DNA from: Maratus speciosus
Lineage: Eukaryota; Arthropoda; Arachnida; Araneae; Salticidae
DNA: 64,000 bases
Direction: 5' to 3'
Assembly: GCA_963932465.1 (NCBI GenBank)
Contig: OZ010791.1
Location: forward strand, 154,301,915-154,365,914
In this document: piece by piece, positions 1 to 11,330 of the stretch
How the letters are laid out: every line of letters starts with the position of its first letter
How positions within the stretch are numbered: the first letter of the stretch is position 1
The notes under the pieces: model-generated
What the model saw: only the letters and a program-made list of their open reading frames with translations
Databases searched by the model: none
What the model was told of the DNA's origin: nothing
Made by a program: the position numbers and the translations under genes

Positions 1-217
1 AAACAGGGGTTAATACTATTTGGAAGGTGAAGCGAAAATGAAATTCTGATGTCATTGTCCGTATCTTTATTACTTTCTTCTATCTTCAATAGAAGAAAGT
101 ATTGTAATCAAAATTTTTTTCGACTTCCGCTTTCGAGGTATTTACACGTTTTAGGGGTCAGAGATAACAAAAAACATGTTTATACAAAATGTCTGTCTGT
201 CCGTGTGTCGCCATTGT

Positions 218-850
218 ACCATCAAACATTGTATGAAGTTATGCATAGAATTGAACAATTTTTAAGTTTTTGGCTCTGGCAAGCAGGTCCTCCCTGAATT
301 TGGAAAAAATTCACCGGTAGGGAACTCTGTAATAGCGATTTTTGCGCATTTTGAATATTTTACCATCGAAAAGTGTATGAAGTTATGCATAAAATTGAAC
401 CAAATTTTTTGTGTATGTTTGTGGCCATGGCAAGAAGGTCCTCTCTGAATTTGGAAAAATTCCGCCGGTAGGGGGCGCTGTAATAGCTATTTTTGTGATT
501 TTTAATATTGTACCATCGAAAAGTGTATGAAGTTATGCATATAATTGAACCAATTTTTTTGTGTGTTTTTTGGCCATGGCAAGAAGGTCCTCTCTGAATT
601 TGGAAAAATCCACCGGTAGAGGGCGCTGTAATAGCGATTTTTGTGCATTTTGAATATTGTACCATCGAAAAGTAAGTGTGTGAAGTTATGCATAGAATTG
701 AACCAAATTTTTTGTGTATGTTTTTGGCCATGGCAAGAAAGTCCTCCCTGAATTTGGAAAAATTCCGCCGGAAGGAGTCGCTGTAATAGCGATTTTTGTG
801 CAATTTTCAATATTGTATCATCGAAAAGTTTATGAAGTTATGCATAATTC
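218..850. repeat. Tandem array, ~150-bp unit, about four copies
   Basis: The phrase TACCATCGAAAAGTGTATGA, followed by AGTTATGCATA, recurs at about 218 (variant), 361, 510, 660 and 817 (variant), giving spacings of 143 to 157 bp. Each unit also holds GGCCATGGCAAGAAGGTCCT and a GGGGCGCTGTAATAGC-type segment. The outer units are more diverged than the middle ones. The open frames read through the array on the minus strand are simply the unit translated. Noncoding satellite-like array. Confidence 0.9.
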
Positions 851-2160
851 TAATAAAAATATTAATAAAACTAATTAAAATGAAATATTGACATGAGATA
901 AAAGAAAGTTTTGGGATTGGCACATCCAACTAGTTGTGATAATCAAATAGTAATGTAGTTTTTAAGGCGAAGGCGATAAGAAACCTTTATTCATGTAAAA
1001 TTCATCAACTTTCAACTAAAAGAAATATTGTTTCAGTTATTATTAGCCTACAGAATGCATTTTTTATGGTAAAATTTTGAATCTTTTGTGTTTTAAACAC
1101 TTTGAAATGTTATTTTATCAAAATAATTTTCGAGTCGTTCCGACAACTTTTTAATGTCCGGGTGTCAGTTTTTGTTGAATGTTCTTAAAACTTCATAAAA
1201 TGTTTCTTTATGTATTCTAGCATAAAACTTAATGCTAATTTTACCATATGGTATTATTTTTTATTTGAAATTTTTGAAAATTTCAAATATTTTCTATATG
1301 AACCTTTGCACTAAAATAAACTCGCACATAATTTTGTAGTACTTAAAAAAAAAAAAAAAATAAAAATAAATAAAAAAATAAATTCCCAATGCTTATCGAA
1401 AAATTTCCGCCTTAAGATTATGATTGTAAATGAAAAATGTCTGTCAATTTTTGTTATAACTGTATTTTTTGCCTTTTTTGTTAATCCGTCGGGATGTCTG
1501 AGGTAAAAATTGATGCATACCTGGATAATTTTTAAATATAATCGTTAATTAACAAGTTTTAATTAATTATATTTTATACCTTATTTTTAATTTTGTATTT
1601 TTCATACATAAACAGCACTATGTTAATATGCCCAGCTTCAAAACACTTGGCTTATAAATAATAATAAAGCTTTTATCGTTCACTGTCGCCTTAACGCCTG
1701 TGATATCCCTCTTCCTGCTTTTATTTAAAACTTGTTGAAAACTTTCATAAATTTCTCACGTAAATAATTAGCGAAAGATTTTTTTTCTGAACTGTATTGC
1801 ATCAGTCAGCCGTGTCTTTTTCACGTTTCATCATTTACTTTGTCAACTTCCTTCATTTTACGAAAACGATTTTTAATCCCCAAACATTATAAAATGCAGT
1901 AAAAAATGCCTAGCATTTAATTCATTTTCGTGGATTTTTTCCCCCCTGAAACATTCTGGTTATTAACACAAACGTTAAATTACATGATTTGCAAAATATA
2001 CATTTGTAACATTTTAAAATTTATCGTACAGTTCCTCTTAACTATATCAGTGAGTTACATTGTATCATTTTATTGCATTTTGTGAAAAGACGTTTTTATA
2101 GAGCAAATTATTGTGGCCAGTCCATTCGTTCAACACTTTGAGCTTCACAATAATTGTCGA
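851..2160. other. AT-rich stretch without recognisable feature
   Basis: Very AT-rich sequence with short poly-A and poly-T runs (for example near 1347-1362). I see no open frame of note, no inverted repeat and no similarity to the repeat families elsewhere in the window. Confidence 0.6.
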
Positions 2161-2168
2161 TGAGCATC

Positions 2169-2828
2169 CAGGGACCGATTTACAAATTTGGTGGCCCCAT
2201 TGCACTGATTGTGACAGGGGGATGGAGTATCTAAAATATTGAAAACGGTACTTACTATTGATTTAACCACTATTGATTTTAATAATTACTTTAAAATATC
2301 CATTAAAAATTAAATTTGATAATCATGAATTTACTTTTAAATAATTATTTCACAACTAGGAAATTAAATGTAAAGACGTTTTATAATAAATTGTGTGGTG
2401 CTGATTACCTTTTCCTAAGCAACTCTATATATCTGAAAGGTAAAAGTATGCAACAACTAATAATAAATTTATTTCATTATTAAGTTACAATTATTTAAAG
2501 TATTAGGGGGCTCTGCCGCCTACACAAGGTAAGCTACGCTCACCCCCCCCCCCCCCCAAATAATCTGACGAGAACAGGAATTGGATTAAATAAGAATTTA
2601 AAAATAAAAGTAAATATTCACTATAATAAAGTAATTAAATATACGATGTTATAAAAATACAATACGAACAGAATAGAATGTAGAATGAAATGCAAAATTC
2701 CATTAGACGTTAAAACTACATCAGGTTTTGGACACTAATTGAAAAACCTTGAGCAGCATTTGTGGGCCCCTGAATATCAGGGGTCCTGGGCCCGTGTCCC
2801 GAATGCCCCTGCCATAAATCAGGCACTG
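2169..2828. mobile_element. Non-autonomous hAT element (MITE)
   Basis: The left end begins CAGGGACCGATTTA and the right end, read on the minus strand, begins CAGTGCCTGATTTA. This is the CAG..C.GATTTA type of hAT terminus. The flanks TGAGCATC (2161-2168) and CGAGCATC (2829-2836) match at 7 of 8 bases, as expected for an aged 8-bp hAT target duplication. The inside is noncoding, with a GC-rich GGGGGCTCTGCCGCC patch and a poly-C run near 2541-2557. Confidence 0.75.
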
Positions 2829-2924
2829 CGAGCATCGACTCTAGAATTATAGACGTGAACTAAACCACAGGTGCAATGTGTGGCATTACGTATTCGTACG
2901 CTTGGCAGCTACGACTCCAACACC

Positions 2925-3221
2925 GCTATCGTTTGGAATCTCTGCAAACTTTTGGATAGCTGGATGCCTTTGGGGTTTTGTAGACCCCAGTGTATCAGCT
3001 TCAGATTTGTCCGAAAAATATGTTTGTCATTCTAGGGATAATCACGTTTTTTTTTTTTTTTCAACTAAATGTAACCCCCCCCCCCCTTTTTTTTTCATCT
3101 TTTTTCCCTATCGTTTAGTCTCTATAAAACTACCACAATTACGTTTTTATCACTTAAAAACATATTGAAGTTTTGTAGACCCCATTGTGTCAGATTCTTT
3201 CAAAAAATATATGTGTGTCAT
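2925..3221. repeat. Diverged two-copy direct repeat with homopolymer runs
   Basis: CTATCGTTT...TTTTGTAGACCCCA...GTCATTCTA occurs twice, with the GTAGACCCC core near 2980 and near 3175, about 195 bp apart. Poly-T (about 3048-3061) and poly-C (about 3076-3087) runs lie between the copies. The open frame spanning 2878-3168 crosses these homopolymers and is not a credible gene. Confidence 0.6.
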
Positions 3222-3690
3222 TCTATGGTTAAAAGTGTTGGTCAGTCAGATCTCAAATTCACCTCGTTAATGTTAAACCTATAGGTATAAAATGCATTCT
3301 TATTTTTAAAATATCTCATCAGGAAATTAATATTTTCAACTTCTTTTTTCTGCATACTCTTCTTAAAGGATGTCTTTCTTTTTACTCGACAAAATATTTC
3401 TAAAATATATACTTAATTTTATTTAAAGTGGTAAAAATCTTACTTGCAGCTCGTCAGCTTTGCTAAGACGTTAACGCATAAAATATTAAATTAAGCATAC
3501 ATATTTTAAAAACATTTTGGTGACTAAAAAAAAGAGGCTTCCTTTAAAGAGGGTACACAGGAAAAAAGAAGTTGCAAATATTAATTCCCTAATGAAATAT
3601 TTTAAAAATACGAATGCATCTTGTGCTCGTTTTGGTCTAACATTGGAGAAGGGTAATGGAGACTTCACTGACAAACACCCATAAAACCAG
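3222..3690. mobile_element. Foldback element with ~200-bp inverted arms
   Basis: The left arm (about 3222-3425) and the right arm (about 3480-3690) are imperfect reverse complements around a loop of about 55 bp. Matching blocks include GGAAATTAATATTT..CAACTTCTTTTTTC and TTAAAGGA on the left and their complements on the right. The long arms suggest a foldback MITE. No clear target duplication was found, so the exact ends are uncertain. The 123-codon minus-strand frame at 3486-3857 overlaps an arm and is treated as chance. Confidence 0.65.
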
Positions 3691-4044
3691 GAGGCTAAAA
3701 CATGCAGGTGTAAATCTTTGAACAGGATATTAAATAGCCTTGTCAAAGGACTCGCTATAAGTAAACACTTTTTATAGGTGGCCAACTTAGCAGCTGCCAC
3801 TGTGCAATAGCATATATTAAAAAATAATAATATAAGCATAATGTCATAAATTATCAAGAGAACTTAAAAACAAGCACTATTATTTGAATTATTTTTTATT
3901 TGAATATTCCGAAAGGAATTATAAATACGACTCTTTAATATCGTTTAGTACTAAAATCTTTTATTGCCTACAATAAAAGATACAATTACTACAATGCAAT
4001 TAGGTAATTATTTTTAAACAATTATTTCAGCCAAAATGATTATA
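3691..4044. other. No recognisable feature
   Basis: AT-rich spacer between two foldback elements. Nothing in it could be assigned. Confidence 0.5.
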
Positions 4045-4400
4045 CCGTATTTTATGGAAGAAACGCCGCACTCCTCAAACTGGCCTGAATAAGCTTAAAA
4101 ATATCGTAATCGCCGCACCCGTTGTAAACGCCGCATCCGTCGGAACGCTACTTTTGTCGACAGCGTCACATTGATCTAACTTTAAACAAAGTTTTCTAAG
4201 CAGTGTAGGATGCCTCATTTTTAATATCTTAAGATGTCTGAAGTTTTATTTAAAATATTTAAATCCGATTTTAAATATTTTTATGAATTTTTAAATTGAG
4301 AAAACTCAGTTGGTATTAAAAAAAAATCGTAAACGCCGCACTTGGAAAAAAATAAGTTTTAAACTCGTAAACGCCGTGGATATTCTTCCATAAAATACGG
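4045..4400. mobile_element. TA-flanked MITE with CCGTATTTTATGGAAGAA ends
   Basis: Perfect 18-bp terminal inverted repeats: CCGTATTTTATGGAAGAA at 4045-4062 and its complement at 4383-4400. Both are flanked by TA (4043-4044, 4401-4402), the target duplication of the Tc1/mariner/pogo class. Inside, several AACGCCGC(A/C) motifs recur in both halves. It is 356 bp with no coding capacity. The superfamily is inferred from the TA duplication only. Confidence 0.8.
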
Positions 4401-4587
4401 TAGTTCTAAAAATCTATTACGAAGGTTATTTTTGACAAAATCTTGATTTCTTTTTTAATTTTCAATCAGTCGAGCATTTATTCTAGTTTTTAAATTTCGT
4501 AAGTTTTTACTTTTTGATATTTTTCAATTATTTTTTCTATTTTGTACACGTACATGATAAAAATGAAAATAAAGTTAATTTATTATT

Positions 4588-5075
4588 TTCGATTATTCAG
4601 ATTGTGATTTAATCAAAACATCATAAAATAATCATTTTCCAATACAGTGAAGCTTGTCGAAACAGAACCATCTGTTTACAACGGAATCCTATTTTATATG
4701 GAAAATTTGCACTATCTCTGTCAAAAGAATGTAATAATAAAATAATAATAGAATATAATGAAACAATAATAATAGATGGCATAAAACAGAAACCAGTCTG
4801 AAACGGCATTCCTTTCCGATTCTGTCTTTGAAAGTTTTACCGTGTATGTACTTTGATTCAGGAAAACATATTTGGAGAATTGGTTTACTTAGACTTTGAT
4901 TATTCAGATTGTGATCTAATCAATGATCATGAAATAATTCTTTTCAGCACACAAAAAACTTTCATATTTTGGTTTATTAAGAAAAGTAATTTTGACAATT
5001 CATTTCGATTATTCAGATTTTGATTTATTCAAAGGATCGCGAAATAATTATTTTTCAATATATAGCAAAATTTTT
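4588..5075. repeat. Three degenerate copies of a GATTATTCAGATTGTGATTTA motif region
   Basis: A block reading roughly TCGATTATTCAGATTGTGAT..AATCAA..GATCATGAAATAATTATTTT starts near 4588, 4897 and 5004. A weaker relative lies near 11285, beyond the large element at 5748-11039. That element may therefore sit inside an old, diverged tandem region. The spacing is irregular. Confidence 0.5.
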
Positions 5076-5747
5076 ATTCGGGAAGAGAAATTTATTCTAA
5101 GCATACTTGGATGATCACCTGTTTCCGTTTTAAATAAGCTAATAGTTTTCTCTTATTACTTTGGAGAATCGTTTTCAGGATTCCAATTCCGCTTCTTTTC
5201 TTCTTCACTTTTTAAATTTTTCTTTTTGAATGTCTTTACAGGAAATTTTTATGTCTTTTGATATGCAGATGTACACTAATTTCTTAGACATCATTGCCTT
5301 TGTACGCAAAATAGTCTAATTTTTATCCGGAAAACTTTTCGTACTTTATTTGAATTTTACTTTTCAGTAATCGGATCGGTTAAATTTAAATGTCAGTGCA
5401 TGTGGTAAATGGCAAGGTTCCATTTTCTGCCGCGATCACAAGTATTTTACAGTCTTTTAAGATTCATTTCTTTAAATTTTAAATAAACCGATTTATATTT
5501 GGAGACAGCACATAGATTTGTTATAAAAATTCGAAATTTTAATGATTTAAAAAATAAGTAAATAAAATATTTATTTTTATTATGAAAATTTAATCGAAAA
5601 ACTACTAGAAAGCCGCATATTTTATGTGTATACCTCTATTACGTATAAATGTCATATGAATTCCAGCAATACTTCTGAATTACAATACATAGCAGAACTA
5701 TTTTCTTTTCAAATATTCAGTCGCAAAATTCACATTTGATTTATTTT
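5076..5747. other. No recognisable feature
   Basis: AT-rich sequence leading to the insertion site of the large tandem-unit element. It ends in TTTT (5744-5747), which directly abuts the element. No genes or clear repeats were seen. Confidence 0.5.
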
Positions 5748-8700
5748 AGGTAGCTTTCTTTACAAAAAAGCTACCTATTGCAGCCGTTCGGAGGAAAGCG
5801 ATTTCAAAAAATTTTGGTATATTTTCATCGATCATGACCCCCAGACCCCGAAACCACCCTCCGTTCAAAATTGATATATATATATCTGACCTATGTCACA
5901 CTGTAACTCCCGTAATTATGAACCGATTTCGATGAAATTTGGTGTGTACATAGTACATACCAATGTCTCGACCGAGTTCGTTGGCCAGCTTCATCCGCCG
6001 TTTTGTTTCAAAATGGCGGCCATTTAAAATTTTTAAAACATTTTAAAACTTGAAATTTGGTACCAAAAAATTAAAAATGGAAAAATATTTTTTTCTTATG
6101 TATTTTACCTTTATACAAAGATTCCGGAGCAGTTTTTGTTTCGTCTATATCTTAAAAAATGGCTGAGTTATAGCATTTTGAATTTCTAGCGTGGCTGACA
6201 TTTTGAAACGTCCTGAAAATTTGTCACGCGATAAAAGGCGTATTTATGAACCGATTTGGATGTAATTCAGTGTGTATATAGTACATACCAATCTCTCGAC
6301 CGAGTTCGTTGGCCAGCTTCATCCGCCGTTTAGTTTCAAAATGGCGGCCATTAAAAATTTTTAAAAATTTTTAAAACTTGCAATATGGTACCAAAAAATT
6401 AAAAATGGAAAAATATTTTTTTCTTATGTATTTGACCTTTATACAAAGATTCCGGAGCAGTTTTTGTTTCGTCTATATCTTAAAAAATGGCTGAGTTATA
6501 GCATTTTGAATTTCTAGCGTGGCTGACAATTTGAAACGTCCTGAATTTTGTCACGCGATAAAAGGCGTATTTATGAACCGATTTCGATGTAATTCAGTGT
6601 GTACATAGTACATACCAATCTCTCGACCGAGTTCGTTGGCCAGCTTCATCCGCCATTTTGTTTCAAAATGGCGGCCATTTAAAATTTTTTTAAAAATTTA
6701 AAATTTGAAATGTGGTACCAAAAAATTGAAAATGGAAAAATATTTTTTCTTATGTATTTGACCTTTATACAAAGATCTCGGAGCAGTTTTCGTTTCGTCT
6801 ATATCTTAAAAAATGGCTGAGTTATAGCATTTTGAATTTCTAGCGTGGCTGACATTTTGAAACGTCCTTAATTTTGTCACGCGATAAAAGGCGTATTTAT
6901 GAACCGATTTGGATGTAATTCAGTGTGTGCATAGTACATACCAATCTCTCGACCGAGTTCGTTGGCCAGCTTCATCCGCCATTTTGTTTCAAAATGGCGG
7001 CCATTTAAAATTTTTTTAAAAATTTAAAATTTGAAGTGTGGTACCAAAAAATTGAAAATGAAAAAATATTTTTTCTTATGTATTTGACCTTTATACAAAG
7101 ATTCCGGAGCAGTTTTTGTTTCGTCTATATCTTAAAAAAGTCCTTCCGGCCAGTGCCGGGAGGAAGAGGTAGCTTTCATAATCCTTATTTAAAAAAAGCC
7201 AACTTATATCATGCAAACACACGAAGCTCAATTTAGTGGAAACCGAATATAGGAGATTCAATACTAATTTTTATCAATATAATGAATGAGAATTTCGCGA
7301 AATTAGTCAGCTTTATCCAAGCTGCTTTTCTTTAAAGTAACTTATATTTGGCTGCCAAATTCGGCAATTTCTTAAAGTGCCTGTCATTTTAAGACAACGT
7401 GGTGGATGAGGCTAAGCAGTGAACTTGGTCGAGACCTTAGTAATTGCTGTGCACATGCTCACTCACATCGGAATCGGTTAATATATAGGAGGGCTGTCGC
7501 ATGCAAAAAATCAGATTTTTCAAAATGTCACCCACAATAGAAATTGAAACTGCTATATCTGAGCCATTTTTTAAGGTAAAGACAAACAAAAAATGCTCCT
7601 GAATCCTTATATCAAGATCAAATACTTAAGAAAGAAACCTTTTTCAATTTCTAATTTTTTTGCACCTCACTTTAAATATATATATATTTTTTAATTTAAT
7701 GGCCGCCATTTTGAAACAAGATGGCTGATGAATCTGGCCAGCGAACTTGGTCGAGGTGTTGATGTATACTATCCACATGCCTTCTTACATCGAAATAGGC
7801 GAATACGTGTGTTATCGCGTGACAAATACAAGATCGTTTCAAAATGTTAGCCATGCTAGAAATTCAAAGTGCTATAAATCAACCATTTTTTAAGATATCA
7901 ACAAAAGAACAAATTTTCAGAAACAAAATCTGCTCCGGAATCTTTGTATCAAGGCCAAACACATAAAAAAATCTTTTTCATTTTCCAATTTTTTAATACC
8001 TCATTTTGAATTTTAAATTTAATTTTTTTTAATGGCAACCCTTTTGAAACAAGATGGCGAATGAAGGCCAACGAACTCGCTCGAGACATTGGTATGTACT
8101 ATGTACAGACCAAGTTACATCCAAATAGGTTCATAAATACGCCTGTTATCGCGTGACAAAAATCAGGTCGTTTTAAAATGTCAGCCACAAGAGAAATTCA
8201 AAATTCTATTACTCAGCCATTTTTTTTTTAGATATAGACGAAAGAAAAACTGTTCCGGAATCTTTGTATTAAGGTCAAACACATACAAAAAAATATTTTT
8301 CATTTTCCAATTTTTTGGTATCTCATTTAAATTTTTTTATTTTTTTATTTTTTTAAATGGCCGCCATTTTGAAACAAGATGGCGGATGAAGCTGGCCAAC
8401 GAACTCGGTCGAGATATTTGTATGTACTATGTACACACCAAGGTACATCCAAGTCGGTTCATAAATACGCCTGTTATTACGTGAGAAAAATCAGGACGTT
8501 TCAAAATGTCAGCCATGCTAGAAATTCAAAATGCTATAACTCAGCCATTTTTTAAGATATAGACGAAACAAAAACTGCTCCGAAATCTTTTTATCAAGGT
8601 CAAACACATAAGAAGAAAATATTTTTTCAATTTTCAATTTTTGGTACCACATTTCAAATTAAAATTTTTCTTAAAAATTTAAATGGCCGCCATTTTTAAA

Positions 8701-11039
8701 CAAGATGGCGGGTGAAGCTGGCCAACGAACCCGGTCGAGACATTGGTATGTACTATGTATAAACGAAGTTACATCCAAATCGGTTCATAAATACGCCTTT
8801 TATCGCGTGACAAAATTCAGGACGTTTCAAAATGTCAGCCACGCTAGAAATTCAAAATGCTATAACTCAGCCATTTTTTAAGATATAGACGAAACAAAAA
8901 CTGCTCCGGAATCTTTGTATAAAGGTCAAATACATAAGAAAAAAATATTTTTCCATTTTCAATTTTTTGGTACCACATTTCATATTTTAACTTTTTAAAA
9001 AAAATTTAAATGGCCGCCATTTTGAAACAAAAGGACGGATGAAGCTGGCCAACGAACTCGGTCGAGAGATTGGTATGTACTATGTACACACCGAATTACA
9101 TCCAAATCGGTTCATAAATACGCCTTTTATCGTGTGACAAAATTCAGGACGTTTCAAAATGTCAGCCACGCTAGAAATTCAAAATGCTATAACTCAGCCA
9201 TTTTTTAAGATATAGACGAAACAAAAACTGCTCCGGAATCTTTGTATAAAGGTCAAATACATAAGAAAAAAATATTTTTCCATTTTTAATTTTTTGGTAC
9301 CACATTTCAAGTTTTAAGTTTTTTTAAAAATTTTAAATGGCCGCCATTTTGAAACAAAACGGCGGATGAAGCTGGCCAACGAACTCGGTCGAGACATTGG
9401 TATGTACTATGTACACACCGAATTACCTCGAAATCGGTTCATAATTACGGGAGTTACAGTGTGACATATGTCAGATATATATATATATATATATATATCA
9501 ATTTTGAACGGAGGGTGGTTTCGGGGTCTGGGGGTCATGATCGATGAAAATATACCAAAATTTTTTGAAATCGCTTTCCTCCGAACGGCTGCAATAGGTA
9601 GCTTTTTTGTAAAGAAAGCTACCTAAAATGGCTGAGTTATAGCATTTTGAATTTCTAGCGTGGCTGACATTTTGAAACGTCCTTAATTTTGTCACGCGAT
9701 AAAAGGCGTATTTATGAACCGATTTGGATGTAATTCAGTGTGTGCATAGTACATACCAATCTCTCGACCGAGTTCGTTGGCCGGCTTCATCCGCCATCTT
9801 GTTTCAAAATGGCGGTCATTTAAAAAAATTAAAAAATAAAAAAATTTAAATGAGATACCAAAAAATTGGAAAGTGAAAAAGATTTTTTTTGTATGTGTTT
9901 GACCTTAATACAAAGATTCCGGAACAGTTTTTCTTTCGTCTATATCTAAAAAAAAATGGCTGAGTAATAGCATTTTGAATTTCTCTTGTGGCTGACATTT
10001 TAAAACGACCTGATTTTTGTCACGCGATAACAGGCGTAATTATGAACCTATTTGGATGTAACTTGGTCTGTACATAGTACATACCAATGTCTCGACCGAG
10101 TTCGATGGCCAGCTTCATTCGCCATCTTGTTTCAAAAGGTTTGCCATTAAAAAAAATTAAATTTAAAATTCAAAATGAGGTATTAAACAATTGGAAAATG
10201 AAAAAGATTTTTTTATGTATTTGGCCTTAATACAAAGATTCCGGAGCAGTTTTTGTTTCTGAAAATTTGTTCTTTTGTTTATATCTTAAAAAATGGTTGA
10301 TTTATAGCACTTTGAATGTCTAGCATGGCTAACATTTTGAAACGATCTTGTATTTGTCACGCGATAACACACGTATTCGCCTATTTCGATGTAAGAAGGC
10401 ATGTGGATAGTATATATCAACACCTCGACTAAGTTCGCTGGCCAGATTCATCAGCCATCTTGTTTCAAAATGGTGACCATTAAATTAAAAAAAATATATA
10501 TATTTAAAGTGAGGTGCAAAAAAATTAGAAATTGAAAAAGGTTTCTTTCTTAAGTATTTGACCTTGATATAAGGATTCAGGAGCATTTTTTGTTTGTCTT
10601 TACCTTAAAAAATGGCTCAGATATAGCAGTTTCAATTTCTATTGTGGGTGACATTTTGAAAAATCTGATTTTTTGCATGCGACAGCACTCCTATATATTA
10701 ACCGATTCCGATGTGAGTGAGCATGTGCACAGCAATTACTAAGGTCTCGACCAAGTTCACTGCTTAGCCTCATCCACCATGTTGTCTTAAAATGACAGGC
10801 ACTTTAATAAATAGCCGAATTTGGCAGCCAAATATATGTTACTTTAAAGAAAAGCAGCTTGGATAAAGCTGACTAATTTCGCGAAATTCTCATTCATTAT
10901 ATTGATAAAAATTAGTATTGAATCTCCTATATTCGGTTTCCATTAAATTGAGCTTCGTGTGTTTGAATGATATAATTTGGCTTTTTTAAAATAAAGATTA
11001 TGAAAGCTACCTCTTCCTCCCGGCACTGGCCGGAAGGAC
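5748..11039 (+). mobile_element. Tandem-unit transposable element (Helentron/DINE-like?), split by an inverted copy of itself
   Basis: The left end AGGTAGCTTTCTTTACAAAA folds into a hairpin with AAAGCTACCT (5748-5776). The right end is GAAAGCTACCTCTTCC (from about 11003) followed by a terminal hairpin CCGGCACTGGCCGG and GGAAGGAC (ending 11039). The body is about eight ~325-bp units, starting GAACCGATTT-like at 5922, 6247, 6574, 6898, 9717, 10046, 10378 and 10699. Each carries a palindromic AAATGGCGGCCATTT. Removing 7140-9624 rejoins a perfect unit (CTTAAAAAA with ATGGCTGAG), so this is one element of about 2.8 kb. TTTT lies outside each end. Subterminal inverted AGGTAGCTTTC, a 3-prime hairpin, T-rich target and internal tandem repeats recall Helentron-derived DINE elements. 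That assignment is inference. No coding capacity. Confidence 0.8.
7140..9624 (-). mobile_element. Second copy of the same element, nested in inverted orientation
   Basis: Read on the minus strand this begins AGGTAGCTTTCTTTACAAAA (9624 downward) and ends with the hairpin and GGAAGGAC (7140). These are the same termini as the enclosing copy. It holds about seven ~325-bp units. Intact unit copies elsewhere read CTTAAAAAATGG with six A; here six A precede the insert (7134-7139) and four A follow (9625-9628). This means either a 4-bp AAAA target duplication or four T carried at the element's 3-prime end. The enclosing copy also has at least four T on both sides. The units nearest the hairpin end (7140 side) are the most diverged. 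The short open frames in the unit are shadows. Confidence 0.85.
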
Positions 11040-11330
11040 TTTTTACTTTTTTATTTATTTAATTTTTTTTCTGTTCTGCGTGATTTTCTCAAAAAATTTC
11101 TACATTTGGATCTAAATGAAAACATGGTTTTGTTGTTTTTGTTTTGTTTTGTTCTTCCTCAACTGTGTGACTTTCTCAAAAAATTTCTCTTTTTGGATCT
11201 GAACGGAAACATGATGAATGTCTATGTATTTATTTTTTACTTTTTCCTTTGTGAAGTGTGTGATTTGAGTTAATGCATCCAAAGTTTAAATGATCGTGAA
11301 ATAAATATTTTTTTACTGCTTATATGGTTT
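11040..11330. repeat. Degenerate two-copy direct repeat
   Basis: GTGATTTTCTCAAAAAATTTCT followed by TTTGGATCT and GAAAACATG occurs near 11080 and again, slightly changed, near 11168. The region continues the AT-rich repetitive flank seen left of the large element. Confidence 0.45.

Noticed and set aside
360..810. 147- and 102-codon minus-strand frames
   Set aside because: The protein repeats with the 150-bp tandem array, so they are a by-product of a stop-free unit.
7036..9695. Open frames of 65-66 codons in the large inverted element
   Set aside because: They fall in ~325-bp noncoding units or across the nested-insertion junction and are not conserved between units.
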